A stretch of 64,000 bases of DNA from Fasciola hepatica (lineage: Eukaryota > Platyhelminthes > Trematoda > Plagiorchiida > Fasciolidae): NCBI GenBank assembly GCA_948099385.1, contig CANUEZ040000151.1, forward strand, positions 5,836,001 through 5,900,000, in the 5' to 3' direction. Positions 1-11,177 of the stretch are shown piece after piece. A program made the translations under genes and the position numbers. Position 1 is the stretch's first letter. Each line of letters begins with the position of its first letter. The notes under the pieces are model-generated. The model worked only from the letters and a program-made list of their open reading frames with translations. It did no database searches and was not told the DNA's origin.

Positions 1-417
1 ATATATACCAAAGCAGCCATTGTTAGCACATCCAATAGTTATACTTAGTGGTATACAACTTAATGTTCTCTTCAGCATTATCTTATTTCGTTCAGCGTTG
101 AGCTCGTACACTTATAATTATTTTTAGCTATAATACGCAAGGTGATCAACGGTACAAACTTTACGGGGATTTTGTGACCAGTCGTTGGAGTTATTCACCG
201 CCCAATTAAGGTTTTTACGTATGCAGCAGAGCAATCTAGGTGCGCTATGATCAACCCGTTGTGCACTTGAAAGAAGACCCACTCGTTAACGCACTTATCT
301 ACGACCGAGGAAGGCTAAGGAAGGCAAGGAAAATTCATGTAATCGGGTTGTGGTGGCCTCACTGGGGCCGTTTTGCGTTCACTCGTGAGTCGTTCTCAGT
401 CATCGAGCCAGGCAGTG
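1..417. other. Unassigned left flank
   Basis: No coding region, RNA gene or recognised repeat is visible. The stretch ends where the left LTR of BEL-1 begins (TGTAAC at 418). No target duplication could be paired with it, because the right LTR of BEL-1 is missing. Confidence 0.5.
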
Positions 418-794
418 TGTAACGACCGGTAGTGGAAAATCCCCCCAAAACCCTTGCGATTCAGTGTTTTTCTTAACATCACTTACCTGCTTACACTATT
501 GACGTGTCTTTAAGAACTGTTTGTTTTTATGGACCAATTGTTGTTTGTTCGCGCCAAGAACGCCACTCTGTCATATCCTTGCTCTGGACCTGCGTGACGC
601 AAGTGCTCCTTGCTCGCACGCTGGAATTCGGTTTCTCGTTTGTTGAGTGCTTGTGATCTCATTATTGGGGTTTGTATCTTTTTGGTGTCATTGTTCATTC
701 AATGATCTAGTATCGTAGAATATCACGGATAATCGCCTTTTGATTTCGGGATCCGCCGCGAATTTGGCTACGCATTGCTCAAACGTGTCTTAAA
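418..794 (+). repeat. Left LTR of BEL-1
   Basis: About 377 bp, clearly homologous to the 378-bp LTRs of the minus-strand copy when those are reverse-complemented. The match runs from TGTAACgACCGGT to the end just before ATACTC. It has many substitutions and small indels, and the terminal CA is replaced by AA, so it is much older than the BEL-2 pair. Confidence 0.85.
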
Positions 795-835
795 ATACTC
801 ATTTGATCAATTTGGAACGAGGAAGCACACGCAAA

Positions 836-1213
836 ATGCCAAGAAAAGGATTGAAGACATTGGAACCTGGACAGGACGTAATACGGCAAATCACTTAGAA
901 GGGTTTGGGTACATTTGATTCTTTAGTTAATGTTAGATTCCTCAGTCCTGTTAGTGCTAGTTCATGTGTTAATCAGGGCAATATGGATTGTATGGATGTT
1001 GATCTATATAGACTGAGAATACTGGACCCAGAACGACAGCTGTTACCGGCTAGACAACAGGCCCAGGAAGCAGAAAAGAAGCGTATACAGAAAGAGCGTG
1101 AGCATAAGACCAGCGACTACGAAACTTCCGATAGATCAGGGTGCATTACCATACGAAACTTCACGCCGGTCGCCGACTATAAAACATCATCGATCGATTT
1201 GCCAAGAGCGGAA
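836..1213 (+). pseudogene. BEL-1 gag, N-terminal part
   Basis: The ATG at 836 corresponds to the gag start of the minus-strand copy; both proteins begin MPRKG and share DSLVN and SPVSASSC. An in-frame TAG at 896-898 breaks it after 20 codons. The same frame continues through a charged, helix-prone region (LRILDPERQLLPARQQAQ) to the motif IDLPRAE. At 1213 gag is cut by a foreign block and resumes at about 3934. The region precedes the DUF1759-type gag core of BEL elements and is not functional as it stands. Confidence 0.8.
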
Positions 1214-3932
1214 GCATGAAAGATAGTCTTTGAACATTTCCAGTGCTGATTATTATTAGGTTTTTGCCTCTGTCTCTAACCCGAGACGCAGCACCTGTCA
1301 CACTCCTCAACCTAGATCCAGTAGTCACCATTAGACATTCACAGCTCAAATTCTGTCCCTATCACAGAACACTAGCATCCTTCACGATTGGCCTATACAA
1401 CATTTGATACTTAGACAGAAAAACTACTAACCATCTGTGGATCGTACCGACGAATCACGTTGTCAGTGCTGCAAGTTGTACCCCTTCTTTGTGCAGACTG
1501 GCGTTGTGTTGAACACAATTCCCATCGAATAACCGCAGGCTGTGGTTGACCCTACCTCCGCCTGCATTTTTTGTCCCATGTAAACGGCCTGGGTGTTCTG
1601 ACTTCACGGATAAGGCGAGTGTTAGCGCGGCACTTCTGCAAACATTCCTGGCCGTGATGGTCTCCCTGCACAGAGTTGACCACCAATAAGACATGAACAC
1701 CAAAAAGTAAGAGATTGGCACAAAAAAAGTGAGAGAAAAAAATACCCCACTGTTTTGTCCTCCAGGCACACCAGCCTTGTCACATGTGACCCATGTCTCT
1801 GGGTTGTAGTGTCGCTACGGATTGACTAGTGTGGTTGACCTATTCCCAACGCGGCTTGCTACATGCGGTCCATGTTTCGGCCGGGGCGTGGGAGCTGTGG
1901 TCGCCCACCAAAAGCAGCTCCGCCTTCTCTGACAGCCAGATACCTGACTGTGATAAAACCATTAAAAAATAAAATAAAATAAAAACGTCTAAAAAAGTGT
2001 GGATCATTCTTGGAGCGCCACGTGCTGGATGCCAGTAGTTGTGTATCGTGCTACCTCCCTACCTGAAGCTGGTCCTTGTGCCGCCTACCATGAGCACCGA
2101 ATGTAGACCGTTAGAGTTTGCTTCCCTGACGAAAATTCTGACCCACCTCTCACGGTTCCCCAAACCAGTCCTCACATCGGTGTAGTCCTGCTTTGCAGTA
2201 CGATAGCAGCAAAAAAGATACCACGGTAACCATGCAATCATATCCGCATCAGATTTCCTTGCTCAGATTGGAGCTTAATCTCAGTACGATAGCACTATCG
2301 AGGAAGAGCATAGATGAACTCGTGTCAATGTTCCAAGACAAGTGACCAATTACCTTTAATCTATCACTACTGCCACCCATAAGTTCCTTCTACTTTGACT
2401 CCGCAGAAACTACTCAGTAAAGAATAGCCACTTTACCGAGACAGTAACAACGTAGCGCCACGCAAACAGTATGTTAGTCCTACTCGCTCAGTCTGTCTTT
2501 TCAAACCTATCTTATCGCCTCGTTGCCAAACTACGTTCTGCGTAAGCAAACGGTATCGAGGGTTATCATTACTAACCACTCTTAACCGTGAAGCCCTAGG
2601 TCTTTTATTAGTATCCCAGCGATGCCATGCTCACGGGCAAATCACAAATCCTTTCAAGTGCATACACAGTAACCAAGCCAGTGTACGCAATTTCGTTGGC
2701 CTGCAGCAGTGTAGCTCAAATCCACTGCAAGTCTATTTCACCCATGCCCCACTCACATAGACCTAGCCAATCCATTGTTTATTGTCTTCATATATTATCA
2801 TAACCCACAGCTGGAACCACGTCCAGACTGCAATCTCCCTTTATTTCAGGTTGGTTGTCTCTCACCATCTCAGTCGCCAAAGTGGCTAACCAAGGATGCC
2901 GCTTTGACTAGCACGGACAGACTCAAGTGGAACCTACCATAGTAACTGAGACTGAAATCAAACCACACAACAGGAGATACCCCTAATTGCTTATCAGATC
3001 GTTCAGCGCTTTCTAACGCAACCAACACGAATTCCAGTTCGCGCGCATGCAGCTAATATACAGCCACACTCGGCTGATTGACCGACACATACTGTGCCCT
3101 GCCAGAAGAAACTTACGCATTCGAAGCCGTACATTACCAGAATTGACGGTGAATAACACTGCAGGCAAATGCGTCAATACATACATATATATTTGTCATA
3201 GGAACAGCATAATAACGCTGAAGTCCATGCGGAGATTTTCCCACTTTATTATCCGTTACCACAGTTTGTCCTTCCTCCGAACCGTAGCCGGATGGAAATT
3301 GACTCTCCACTTCTCGAGAACCCTCCGATTGCGCCTTCTTATTTCTGAATAGTACATGTTATTGGCCTTGAATCTAAACTAACCTTCTTATGGACTGCTG
3401 TTTCACCCACATCCCCCAGTTCACTTTCACGAAATTGGCCTCATGTCTCCTTGATTCAAAACTCATTCCGTTTTTCGAACTCCGGTAAATTCGTCATTCA
3501 GGGTCTGCATTGTCTTCATGGATCGCTATCCTCTTCGCGTGCGTCGATTTTCCCCCCTTTTCTTCTTGCTCAAAGTTTACTCCATCGGCAGAACCTTAGT
3601 TGGCCTCCGGTTTCCTTGGCTTGCATCATTCTTGTTCATAGTGCCTCCTTAGCACTGCGTTAACGATTTCTTCGACATCTCCACCGCGCACCACTGCCTA
3701 GCCCGGATTCGAAACTGGTTCAAAACTGCCGCGCAAACCATAATCAGAATGATCCATTCAGACTGTTGCTGCCATGTTTTCCATCTCTGATACTCTCGAC
3801 TTTCATACTTAGAATTTTGTGAATATTTCATCTTATTGAGTAACGTGTTACATCATGATCATGCGTTAGCGCGTGCATCTCGACCATGGCCGAGAAATAT
3901 ACTATTATTATTATTATTATTATTATTATTAA
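1214..3932 (+). repeat. Block inserted in BEL-1 gag; right part is LINE-tail repeat copy A
   Basis: This block separates two adjacent gag segments of BEL-1. Its right part (about 2230-3932) is homologous to the repeat copies ending at 25824 and 43866, sharing TATTATCATAACCCACAGC, the GCGGAGATTTTCCCAC region and a terminal palindrome followed by (ATT)n. The left part (about 1214-2230) has no match I could see in the window and contains an A-rich run at 1965-1990. No long open frame is credible. I read it as a 5'-truncated LINE tail inserted into BEL-1. The target duplication is not resolvable. Confidence 0.65.
3850..3932 (+). repeat. Terminal hairpins and (ATT)n tail of repeat copy A
   Basis: A degenerate GCG-rich hairpin is followed by the near-palindrome CTCGACCATGGCCGAG, then AAATATAC and about ten ATT units. 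The same terminal arrangement closes copies B and C, which identifies the 3' end of the repeat family. Confidence 0.75.
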
Positions 3933-3933
3933 A

Positions 3934-4885
3934 GGTTTTCGACGGGCGATCTGAAAACTACTGCAAGTTTGTCAAGCAGTTCAAGACGTTCGTCGAAAAT
4001 AAGGTAACCGACCCTGGGCAAAGGCTCCTCTACCTGTTTCATTACTGTCGAGGCTAAGCAAGAGAAGCTATCAATGGGTGTAACATGCTCGACCCAGAAG
4101 AAGGCTACACCCGAGTAAGGAAGATTCTAAGGGACTTGTTTGGCCAATCGTTCAAAGCAGCCCGTAACCTAATAGAGGGCGTGATGGTAGAGGCAAAGAG
4201 AACCAAGGGCAATGTCTACACAATGGCCGACTTGGTGATCAAGATGCAGAACTGCTCAATAGCCCTCGACCATTTAGGCTACAGGGCTGACCTAGATGCC
4301 ATGCACACTTTGGAAGGCATAGTCCGTCACCTCTCTCCAGAACCACAGGGTCGGTGGGCGGAAGAAGCGGAGCGGATAAGCTGAAGCGACCGAGAAGCTA
4401 ACTTCGAAGACCTGACCGACTACTTGGACAGGCAAACGAAGATAGCCGACAGCAGGTTCGGCCGACTTATCCGGGACAGCAACCGAGCAAACAAACCCGG
4501 TACTAGCCAGGCTCAAATTCATTCACGGGAACATCCAAAATATTAACCTTGGACCAACACCCATGCCACTTCACGCGATACCACGGGGCAACCAAACTGC
4601 AGATCCTGTGGTGCTAGCCATGGACTACCAGAATGCCCCAAGTTCGGCAAAGCCACAATAGACGAACGGTGGGGAATGGCGAGGATGGTAGGAGTGTGTT
4701 TTATTTGTGTCAACACCACGCACCGGGTGGCAGCTTGCAGGACAAGGAACCAATGTGGTTACGAGGGCCGCACGGGCAGACACCATCGTTTGCTGCACCA
4801 GGCGAGAGTAAAGTTACCCGAGGCGAGTACCAGGCCCAGTGTTATTTGTTCAACGCCGCGGCCTACCAGTAAACCGTACGGTTAG
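3934..4885 (+). pseudogene. BEL-1 gag, DUF1759-like core and zinc knuckles
   Basis: It resumes gag at VFDGRSENYCKFVKQF, the start of the DUF1759-like capsid region. In-frame stops lie near 4055, at 4382 and again in the linker. The C-terminal part keeps two nucleic-acid binding knuckles, CRSCGASHGLPEC and CFICVNTTHRVAAC, followed by a Cys/His-rich GRHHRLLHQAR segment. Compared with BEL-2 one knuckle cysteine is lost (GYEGCTG reads GYEGRTG). The frame shifts at about 4885 into the protease. Confidence 0.8.
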
Positions 4886-4890
4886 GATAA

Positions 4891-6219
4891 GTGGCCGTGG
4901 GAGTAGCGACCCCAACTGGGGTGGTCAAAGTTTTGGCCTCCATAGATAGTGGCTCAGATACCACGCTAGTAAAGAAGGAGTTTGCGGAGAGGTATGGGAT
5001 CAAAGGAAATCAATCCTCATTCGCCGTGAGCACAGTGAGTGGCACCGAAGTCATCCAGTCTACCAAACTGCACCTACAACTCGTTTCCTTGGCCAGCAAC
5101 GATAGAGCAGAAACTATAGAGGCATTCACTATAAAGGATCTGCCGATGAGGGCACCTCAGTCAGTGCAGTCGATTCTGACCCAGTGGCCGCATCTCGACG
5201 GGGTTACGATCGAGGAGTGGCAGAATAACAAAACTGATCAGCTGATCGGCTGTGATGTACCGGAAGTGCACTGGGTCCTAGATCAAATAATAGGAAGCCG
5301 CATAGCACCCTATACTGTACGCACTATATTCGGCTGGACTTTATATGGCAGTACAGGTGGAAGATGCGGCAAACTAATCCGAATCAACTGCACTTCGGTG
5401 GAAACGGCGAGCATTGGACGGGCATTCCAACAGCTGTATAACGCCGAATTTGCCGACCTGGCCATTGATAGAGATGCCCCATCACGAGAAGATAGGGCGG
5501 CTTTCAGAATGGTGGCCGAGAACGCTAATTATGTAATAGATCGTCTCAAAGTTCCTGTCCCGTGGAGACTTAACATGAAACCTAAGCCGAACAGCCGAGA
5601 AATGGCTCTGAAAAGATTATGCCGCCTCGACACCAGGCTTATTAGAGAACCACAATTAAGGATAGAATACACGCGAACCATGCAACATAACATCGACTTG
5701 GGTTATATGGAAAGAGTGGATACGGCGGTTATCAGCGCAAACTTGAAATGGTACCTAGCCCATCATCCAGTCGTGAACCCAAAAAGACTGGGGAAGGTCA
5801 GAGTGGTTTTTGACTGTGCCGCGAAATGTCAGGGTGCGTCACTCAACGACCATATACTACAGGGGCCAGACTGGACAACACCACTAGTCGACGCTTTATG
5901 TCGTTTCCGGCTGGAGAAAGTGGCTGTCTCTGCGGACACACGTGAAATGTTTCTACGGGTGAAGATGCCCGTTAAAGATAGGGACGCCTTTCGTCTTCTC
6001 AGGTGGCCTGAAAACGGCGCAAGTCGCGCACTGACGAGCACAGGCTGACCGTTCATCCCTTTGGGACGGTATCATCCCCCTTCTGTGCTAATTTTGCCCT
6101 CCGGGAAACTCTCAAGCGTTTCGGCGGCACCAGCAATTTGCTAGAAAGAGCAATGGACCACTTCTACGTGGACAAATTTTCTGTGTTCCTTTGACGGCCC
6201 AAATACTGCTATTCTCCGT
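4891..6219 (+). pseudogene. BEL-1 protease and reverse transcriptase
   Basis: A 385-codon open frame (to 6048) holds the retropepsin-like DUF1758 domain with its catalytic DSG at 4945-4953, then the start of the reverse transcriptase (RVVFDCAAKCQG, LQGPDWTTPLVDALCRF). The frame breaks at 6048 and the RT continues in another frame (PFGTVSSPFCANFALR). The catalytic box reads YVDK at 6164-6175 where the BEL-2 copy has YVDD, so the second metal-binding aspartate is gone. A TGA follows shortly after. Confidence 0.85.
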
Positions 6220-7406
6220 ATGACCGAACTGATTGCCACTCTAAATGCCGGAGGATTCAACCTCACTAAGTGGACTTCAAACAGCCAAGAGATGCTCAAC
6301 GTTATCCCGAAGTCTGAGAAAACGGGGTGTACGAGAGAGCTTTATGGATCCTCTTCAAAAACGGGGCGTACGCTTAGTCTTCAGTGGAAACCCAGAGGTG
6401 ACGAATTCATTTTCACTCTGGACCTACTCAAACGACCAGTCACACGGAGAGGAACCCTATCATCAGTCTCAAGCCTCTATGATCCTCTGAGTTTCGTTTC
6501 GCCATGGTTATTACCGGGAAATTGCTTGCTGCAATGGCTGTGCCAAAGAGGGACGGGTTGGGACGAACCTATTCAGGATGACTACAAGCGATGGCACGAC
6601 TGGCTGCACAGCCTGGAGCAACTTGGTGGGATCAAAATACAAAGATGCTTAACAGGAATCAAGTGCACAAACGACGCCCAACTCCACTTATTTTCAGAAT
6701 CATCAGAGATAGGCTACGGGATAGTTGCTTACGGCTGCTGGTTGGACATAAATGGTGGGCGGCACAACCAGATGTTATTCGCAAAGGCGAGAGTGGCTCC
6801 ACTGAAAACGGTGTCCATTCCAAGGCCGCCAATCTGATTAGGAGGTGCTTCGATCGGATAAACTGGGAACCAAACTTTTGGACGGACGCAGCCACGGCAC
6901 TTCATTACATAAACAACATTACCACTCGTTTTAACACTTTCGTGGCCAACAGACCCACCATAATCCACGAGCCGACTAAAACCGATCAATGGCACTATGC
7001 ACAATCCGCCAGTAACCCGGCCGACCTCTGCTCAAGGGACCTGAAAACACCAGAGAGGTTGCGGATGTGGACAGTGGGACCGGACTTCCTAACTGTAGCT
7101 AAACAGATGTGGCCAACGCTATCAGTACCTAAGGCTGATGATGAAGATATCGAGACTAAAAGACTGACATTGGCCACAAACTTCACGGGAAGTGTAAGCC
7201 TAATAGAAGAACTTCGCCGATTTCCCAATTGGACAAAAATGTTAAGAGTCGTGGTCTGGTGGACACGATACAAAATACTCTTGTTGATTATGGAAGGCGT
7301 AAGACCACAAAACACGTTGAATGTGGGGACGATACTACCGGGCGAGCTGAATCGGGCCGAACTCGACGTTCTACGCCTACTGCAACTAGACGCTTTCCCG
7401 TTTTGA
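6220..7406 (+). pseudogene. BEL-1 A17/RNase H region
   Basis: Two overlapping frames match the BEL-2 segment after the RT: GGFNLTKWTSNS, SSVSSLYDPLSFVSPWLLPG (the Pao A17-type signature), then the RNase H-like part (FSESSEIGYGIVAYG, FWTDAATALHYINN, NPADLCSRD). About 25 codons present in BEL-2 are missing near 6837, where the frame also shifts. The segment ends at a TGA at 7404-7406. Confidence 0.8.
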
Positions 7407-7436
7407 GCCCGCGAGCTAGCCAGGATAACTGATAAC

Positions 7437-8818
7437 ACGAAAGGAAGCAGGCTGTTGCACAGCAGTATCCGAAGACTAGGCCCCATGCGAACCAACGGAC
7501 TACTGAGGGTTGGAGGGCGGCTGACGAATTCAAATCTACAGTACGAAACAAAACGCCTCACAATAGCCCCTGGTGACCACTACAAAACGAGATGCCTGAT
7601 AGACCATGTACATCGAGAACAGGGACACGCAGGGTTGAATCACTTATTGAACAATATACGTCGACGATTTTGGGTGACAAAGGAACCAGCGACGGTCAAG
7701 CGAGTCATAAGCAAATGCATCACCTGTCGTCGCTGGAGGACGGTAGCAGGCCAACAAATGATGGCTCCCCTTCCAGCCGTGAGAGTTCAACCAAGATGGT
7801 GCCCGTTCGTGGAAACTGACGTCAACTGCTTTGGCCCGTTAATTGTAAGACAGCAAAGGAGCACCCAAAAGAGGTACGGCTGCTTGATAACATGTTTACA
7901 ATCCAGAGAAGTCCATCTTGAAGTAGTGCATAATATGACCACCGATTCATTTCTAATGGCCTTTCAGAGGTTCATCACAAGGCGGGGCGTCCCCAAGAAT
8001 GCATACTCAGGCAATGGCTCGAAATTCTTTGGGGCTCATAAAGAGTTAGAGAAATGGTGGAACCGCCTGGACCACGTCAAAATACAAAACAAGACCGTAA
8101 CAAAATGGAACAGAATAACACTTCAACCCACCTCATGCCAATCATCGTGGTGGCTTTTGGGAAAAGCTGATACGATCGATGGAAAATGCTCACAGCCCTG
8201 ACCTCACAACAAACCCTCGATGACGAAATGCTGACTACTCTACTAACAGAAGTGGAACGCATGTTGAACAACAAGCCCCTGGTGCCGATCGTCCAAGGCC
8301 CTCAAGGCGAACTGGTTCTCACCCCCAACGACCTGTTAATACTGCGGTCAAAAGTAGGAGCCACCACACCAAAAACCCTGCGTGGAAAGTACATCGTTGG
8401 ATGGAAACAAGTGAACCACCTGGCACAGGCTTTCTGGAAACGATGGACGAGGGAGTACCTACCGACTTTGCAGCTTCGACAAAAGTGGATCTCCAAACAG
8501 AGGTAGCTCAGATGTGGCGATGCTGTCATCCTCGTGGAAAGCTACTTACATAAAGACGACTGGCCGGTTGGAGTGATCAAGCACTGCCGTACAGAAATCG
8601 ATGGCCTCGTGCACACGGTGGTGGTGGTAACGAACAAAGAAGACGTATTCCGAAATATTCGTAAGATATGTCCGCTTGAAGGAGACAGTGACGTGTGCGA
8701 GGTCGACGCTACAGACCAAGCTATATATCCATATTTGCAGATACCGGATGAAGCTGGATTCATTTATTTATTCCTCATGCATTCTCCCGTAGGACCCTAC
8801 CCTTCACACCGTCTTTGA
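7437..8818 (+). pseudogene. BEL-1 integrase and C-terminal domain
   Basis: It contains the H2C2 zinc-binding motif (HREQGHAGLNHLL ... CITCRR) and the integrase core, then in shifted frames LTEVERMLNNKPLVP and the DUF5641-like tail (LRGKYIVGWKQVNHLAQ, RKICPLEG). The first catalytic Asp context (TDVNCFGPL) is kept. The second, SDNG in BEL-2, reads SGNG here (Gly codon at 8010-8012), so strand transfer would be abolished. The frame changes near 8150-8190 and at 8506-8534. The last part of the open frame, to 8818, is not conserved. Confidence 0.8.
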
Positions 8819-9042
8819 AGTATATTTATGTTTAATTTCATACGGCGTCCACGATTTACTAAGGAGTTAATTGTCCAAACCTTAGTTTATCACACGACAC
8901 GACATTGTTTGTGAATTAGCGAAGTCTCTTGAAAAAGCACTTACCGACCGTTTGTAAAATTATCTCTTCTCCCGTGACCCAGTTGTATTATTATTCAACA
9001 TGTGTGCAAGTGTATATAAGTTGTGAGTCGAACATACTTCTA
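8819..9042. other. Unassigned spacer after BEL-1
   Basis: No gene is seen. It does not match the 3' region of BEL-2. It contains a TATATAAG word at 9013, without other promoter support. Confidence 0.4.
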
Positions 9043-9335
9043 ATGTGATAACAACACACGTCGACCCCTTGATGTTCGAGTAACCTGTAGTCATCTCTAT
9101 TTTTCCTCACGAATCCTCAGTCTTCATCTTGCCACGTACTTTACTCTGGTTCAGGCAGCCTTTTCATCCACATTCTGTAAACTGTCTACGCATCCCAATC
9201 ACATGGAAGCCCCTTTTTATACGAATAATGTCGTGTCATTCTCAGAAGAAACTCGGAGACGTCGAGAGATAGCGCATAAAGTCAAGAAGCCTGCAAGCAC
9301 GTCTGCGACTGGCTGACGATAGACGAAGTCCATAG
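9043..9335 (+). repeat. Left arm of a 293-bp perfect inverted repeat
   Basis: Exact reverse complement of 17943-18235 over all 293 bases, checked line by line. No open frame of note. The ends are not TG...CA and show no terminal inverted repeat, so this is not an obvious solo LTR or MITE. Its identity is unknown; one possibility is the 3' untranslated part of a BEL variant, since each copy lies next to BEL-like sequence. Confidence 0.9.
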
Positions 9336-9336
9336 T

Positions 9337-9346
9337 CCATGTATAC

Positions 9347-9378
<32 letters not shown>

Positions 9379-9533
9379 TTATATACCTTGGGTGTGCTCC
9401 ACTCACTTTTCTTCTCCCTCCTCACTAGATATATATATATACATATATATATATGTATATATATACATATATATATATATATAAACATATATATATACCT
9501 TGGGTATGCTCCACTCAGTCTTCTCTTCCCTGC
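9337..9533. repeat. AT microsatellites and a short tandem duplication
   Basis: Runs of (AT)n at 9345-9385 and 9428-9496 separate two near-identical ~39-bp units, each beginning ATACCTTGGGTRTGCTCCAC (about 9383-9421 and 9495-9533). Low-complexity DNA, no coding capacity. Confidence 0.85.
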
Positions 9534-10087
9534 CATTGTACGACATGATTTCATACATATATCAAATACTAAAACCATTCCTTTCTTTAGTGAAAGATGC
9601 TCCCCTTCACTTACTTCCTCAGTTTCAGGCTAGAACACAACCGTCCCATCCTGCCCTTCCTGAGCCTCCCTCGTGTTCTGGTAAAATGTTCATTTTCTGG
9701 TTTCCATTAAGAAGATAATCATAACCCACAGCTGGAACACTCTCCAGACTGCCGCACCCCTGATCTCTTTCAGATCGCACTGGTTACTTGGATAGCCATC
9801 GGCCAACTCCATGTTAATCCCGGATTACCGTAAAGACTAGACGATTTGATCAATGGTTTAAACCTATACTCTCGCCTGCTGACGCCATATGGAGCACCGT
9901 GCACGGAGTAACAAACCCTCATGAAAGTCCCACCGGATGACAGAGGTGATTCCTGACACCAACCATCAACCCACATCCGCTCAACGTCTATTCCGAATAA
10001 ACCATTCCAACAGTTCAATTCTTCCCGCGTTGTAGTACGAAACCCAGCCCTTGCCGCTGTCCACTTCGTCAAACCAGCACCTTCTTA
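9534..10087. other. Non-coding; short match to the dispersed LINE tail
   Basis: No supported gene. Around 9718-9770 the words ATCATAACCCACAGCTGGAAC and CCAGACTGC also occur in LINE-tail copies A, B and C, so part of this stretch, the target of BEL-2, is probably a further degenerate copy of that repeat. Confidence 0.45.
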
Positions 10088-10092
10088 CCTGC
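10088..10092. repeat. BEL-2 target-site duplication, left copy
   Basis: CCTGC immediately before the TGTTAC terminus. The identical pentamer follows the other terminus at 16794-16798. Five bases is within the range known for LTR retrotransposon integration. Confidence 0.85.
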
Positions 10093-10470
10093 TGTTACGA
10101 ACGTTTGAGCAATGCGTAGCCGAATTCGCAACGGATCCCGAAATCAGAAGGCGATTATCCGTGATAATTCTACGATACTAGATTATTAAAATAAACAACG
10201 ACATAAACAATATACAAACCTCAATAATACGATCACAAAGTCTCAACAACGAGAAACCGAATAGCAGCGTGTGAGCAGACAGCACGTGCGTCACGCAGGT
10301 CCTGAACAAGGATGTGCCAAAATAGCGCTCTGGGCGCGAACAAACAACAATTGGTCCAGAAAAACAACCAGTTCGTAAAGACAAGTCAATAGTGTATGGA
10401 AATGAGTGATGTTGGGAAAAACACTGAATCGCGAGGGAAAAAGGGGGATTTTCCACGACCGGCTGTTACA
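10093..10470 (-). repeat. 3' LTR of BEL-2
   Basis: 378 bp, TGTTACGAACG to CGGCTGTTACA as read on the plus strand. It differs from the 5' LTR at about five single bases, for example TAGCCG versus TAGCCA near its start. Confidence 0.95.
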
Positions 10471-10490
10471 CCGCCCACCAAAATCCTCCT
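10471..10490 (-). promoter_or_regulatory. Putative polypurine tract of BEL-2
   Basis: On the minus strand the bases just before the 3' LTR are purine-rich: GGAGGATTTTGGTGGGCGG, directly abutting TGTAAC. Position and composition fit the plus-strand DNA primer of reverse transcription. Confidence 0.6.
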
Positions 10491-11177
10491 GGATGCTTAG
10501 CAAAGTCAAAGGTTCGGTATAAAGGTACTGATTCTTCCTACCTGCCTAGGCCCTGCTGTCAGTGCGCGCGTCTAATGCTCGTCGTCGACGTTCTACTACT
10601 GGTCGCACCCAATCCATTGGATACATAGACGTGAGGCTAGTCTACATCTTCCACAAGACCAAATGACCGATGGCGGGCGTGAAGGGTCACATAGACGTTG
10701 TCCTCGTAAGGGGCCGTCCGGTCCTGGATGTACATGCTTGAGTGTGCGTGTGTGTGTGTGTGTGCGTGTGTGTGTGTGCCGGGGTTACAATGAAATCACA
10801 GTTATGACTACACATCAAAGGAGGACTTTCTGCAATGTCAACAAAAGACCGCGTGGCAAGAAAACGAGTAAATGTAGCATGCATGTGTGACCTGAGCTCC
10901 ACTACTTCCACATGTGCAAGGGGCATTCGGTAGCGTCAACAAAAGGCGAACAAAGAACACTGTCACATGTATGATGGGTTTACGGGATGTAGAGTGCGTC
11001 GTGCATGCGTGTATGTATCGGGATGTATAATGGAATCGCACTCATCACCACATATCGGAAAGAACCTTCTGTAATGTCAACGAAGGGACCGCGAGCACCT
11101 TAACGTGTTTGACGGAGATTGTGTGGTATATATGGTGTTTCTTTATCCACCTCGATTACTGGTGTGAAAAAGGTTTA
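10491..11177 (-). other. BEL-2 3' untranslated region
   Basis: About 700 bp between the gag-pol stop and the 3' LTR, with no conserved open frame. It holds a (GT)n tract at 10741-10780 and an imperfect ~80-bp duplication: 10778-10857 resembles 11015-11096, sharing AATGTCAACRAARGRACCGCG and the CACATATCRG/CACATCAAAG region. Confidence 0.7.
10741..10780. repeat. (GT)n microsatellite
   Basis: GTGT/GCGT alternation of about 40 bp within the BEL-2 3' untranslated region. Confidence 0.9.

Larger units (their letters stand above)
418..8818 (+). mobile_element. BEL-1: degenerate BEL/Pao LTR retrotransposon
   Basis: Old BEL/Pao element of the same family as the better preserved minus-strand copy at 10093-16793. 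In order it shows a left LTR, gag, a DSG protease, reverse transcriptase, the A17/RNase H region, integrase and the C-terminal DUF5641-like domain. It carries in-frame stops, frameshifts, a small deletion near 6837 and a ~2.7 kb foreign block inside gag. No right LTR is found: the sequence after about 8700 does not match the 3' region of the other copy. The right limit is the end of the last open frame, so it is approximate. Confidence 0.85.

Noticed and set aside
896..898. TAG in BEL-1 gag as a programmed read-through stop
   Set aside because: BEL-2 has a sense codon there and BEL-1 has many other stops, so simple decay is enough.
9043..9335. Solo LTR
   Set aside because: No TG...CA ends and no target duplication; only a TATA-like word in one orientation.
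9337..9533. Regulatory TATA cluster
   Set aside because: It is an AT microsatellite.
10178..10509. Small proteins encoded in the BEL-2 LTRs
   Set aside because: They lie wholly within LTR sequence and are not conserved as frames in the BEL-1 LTR.
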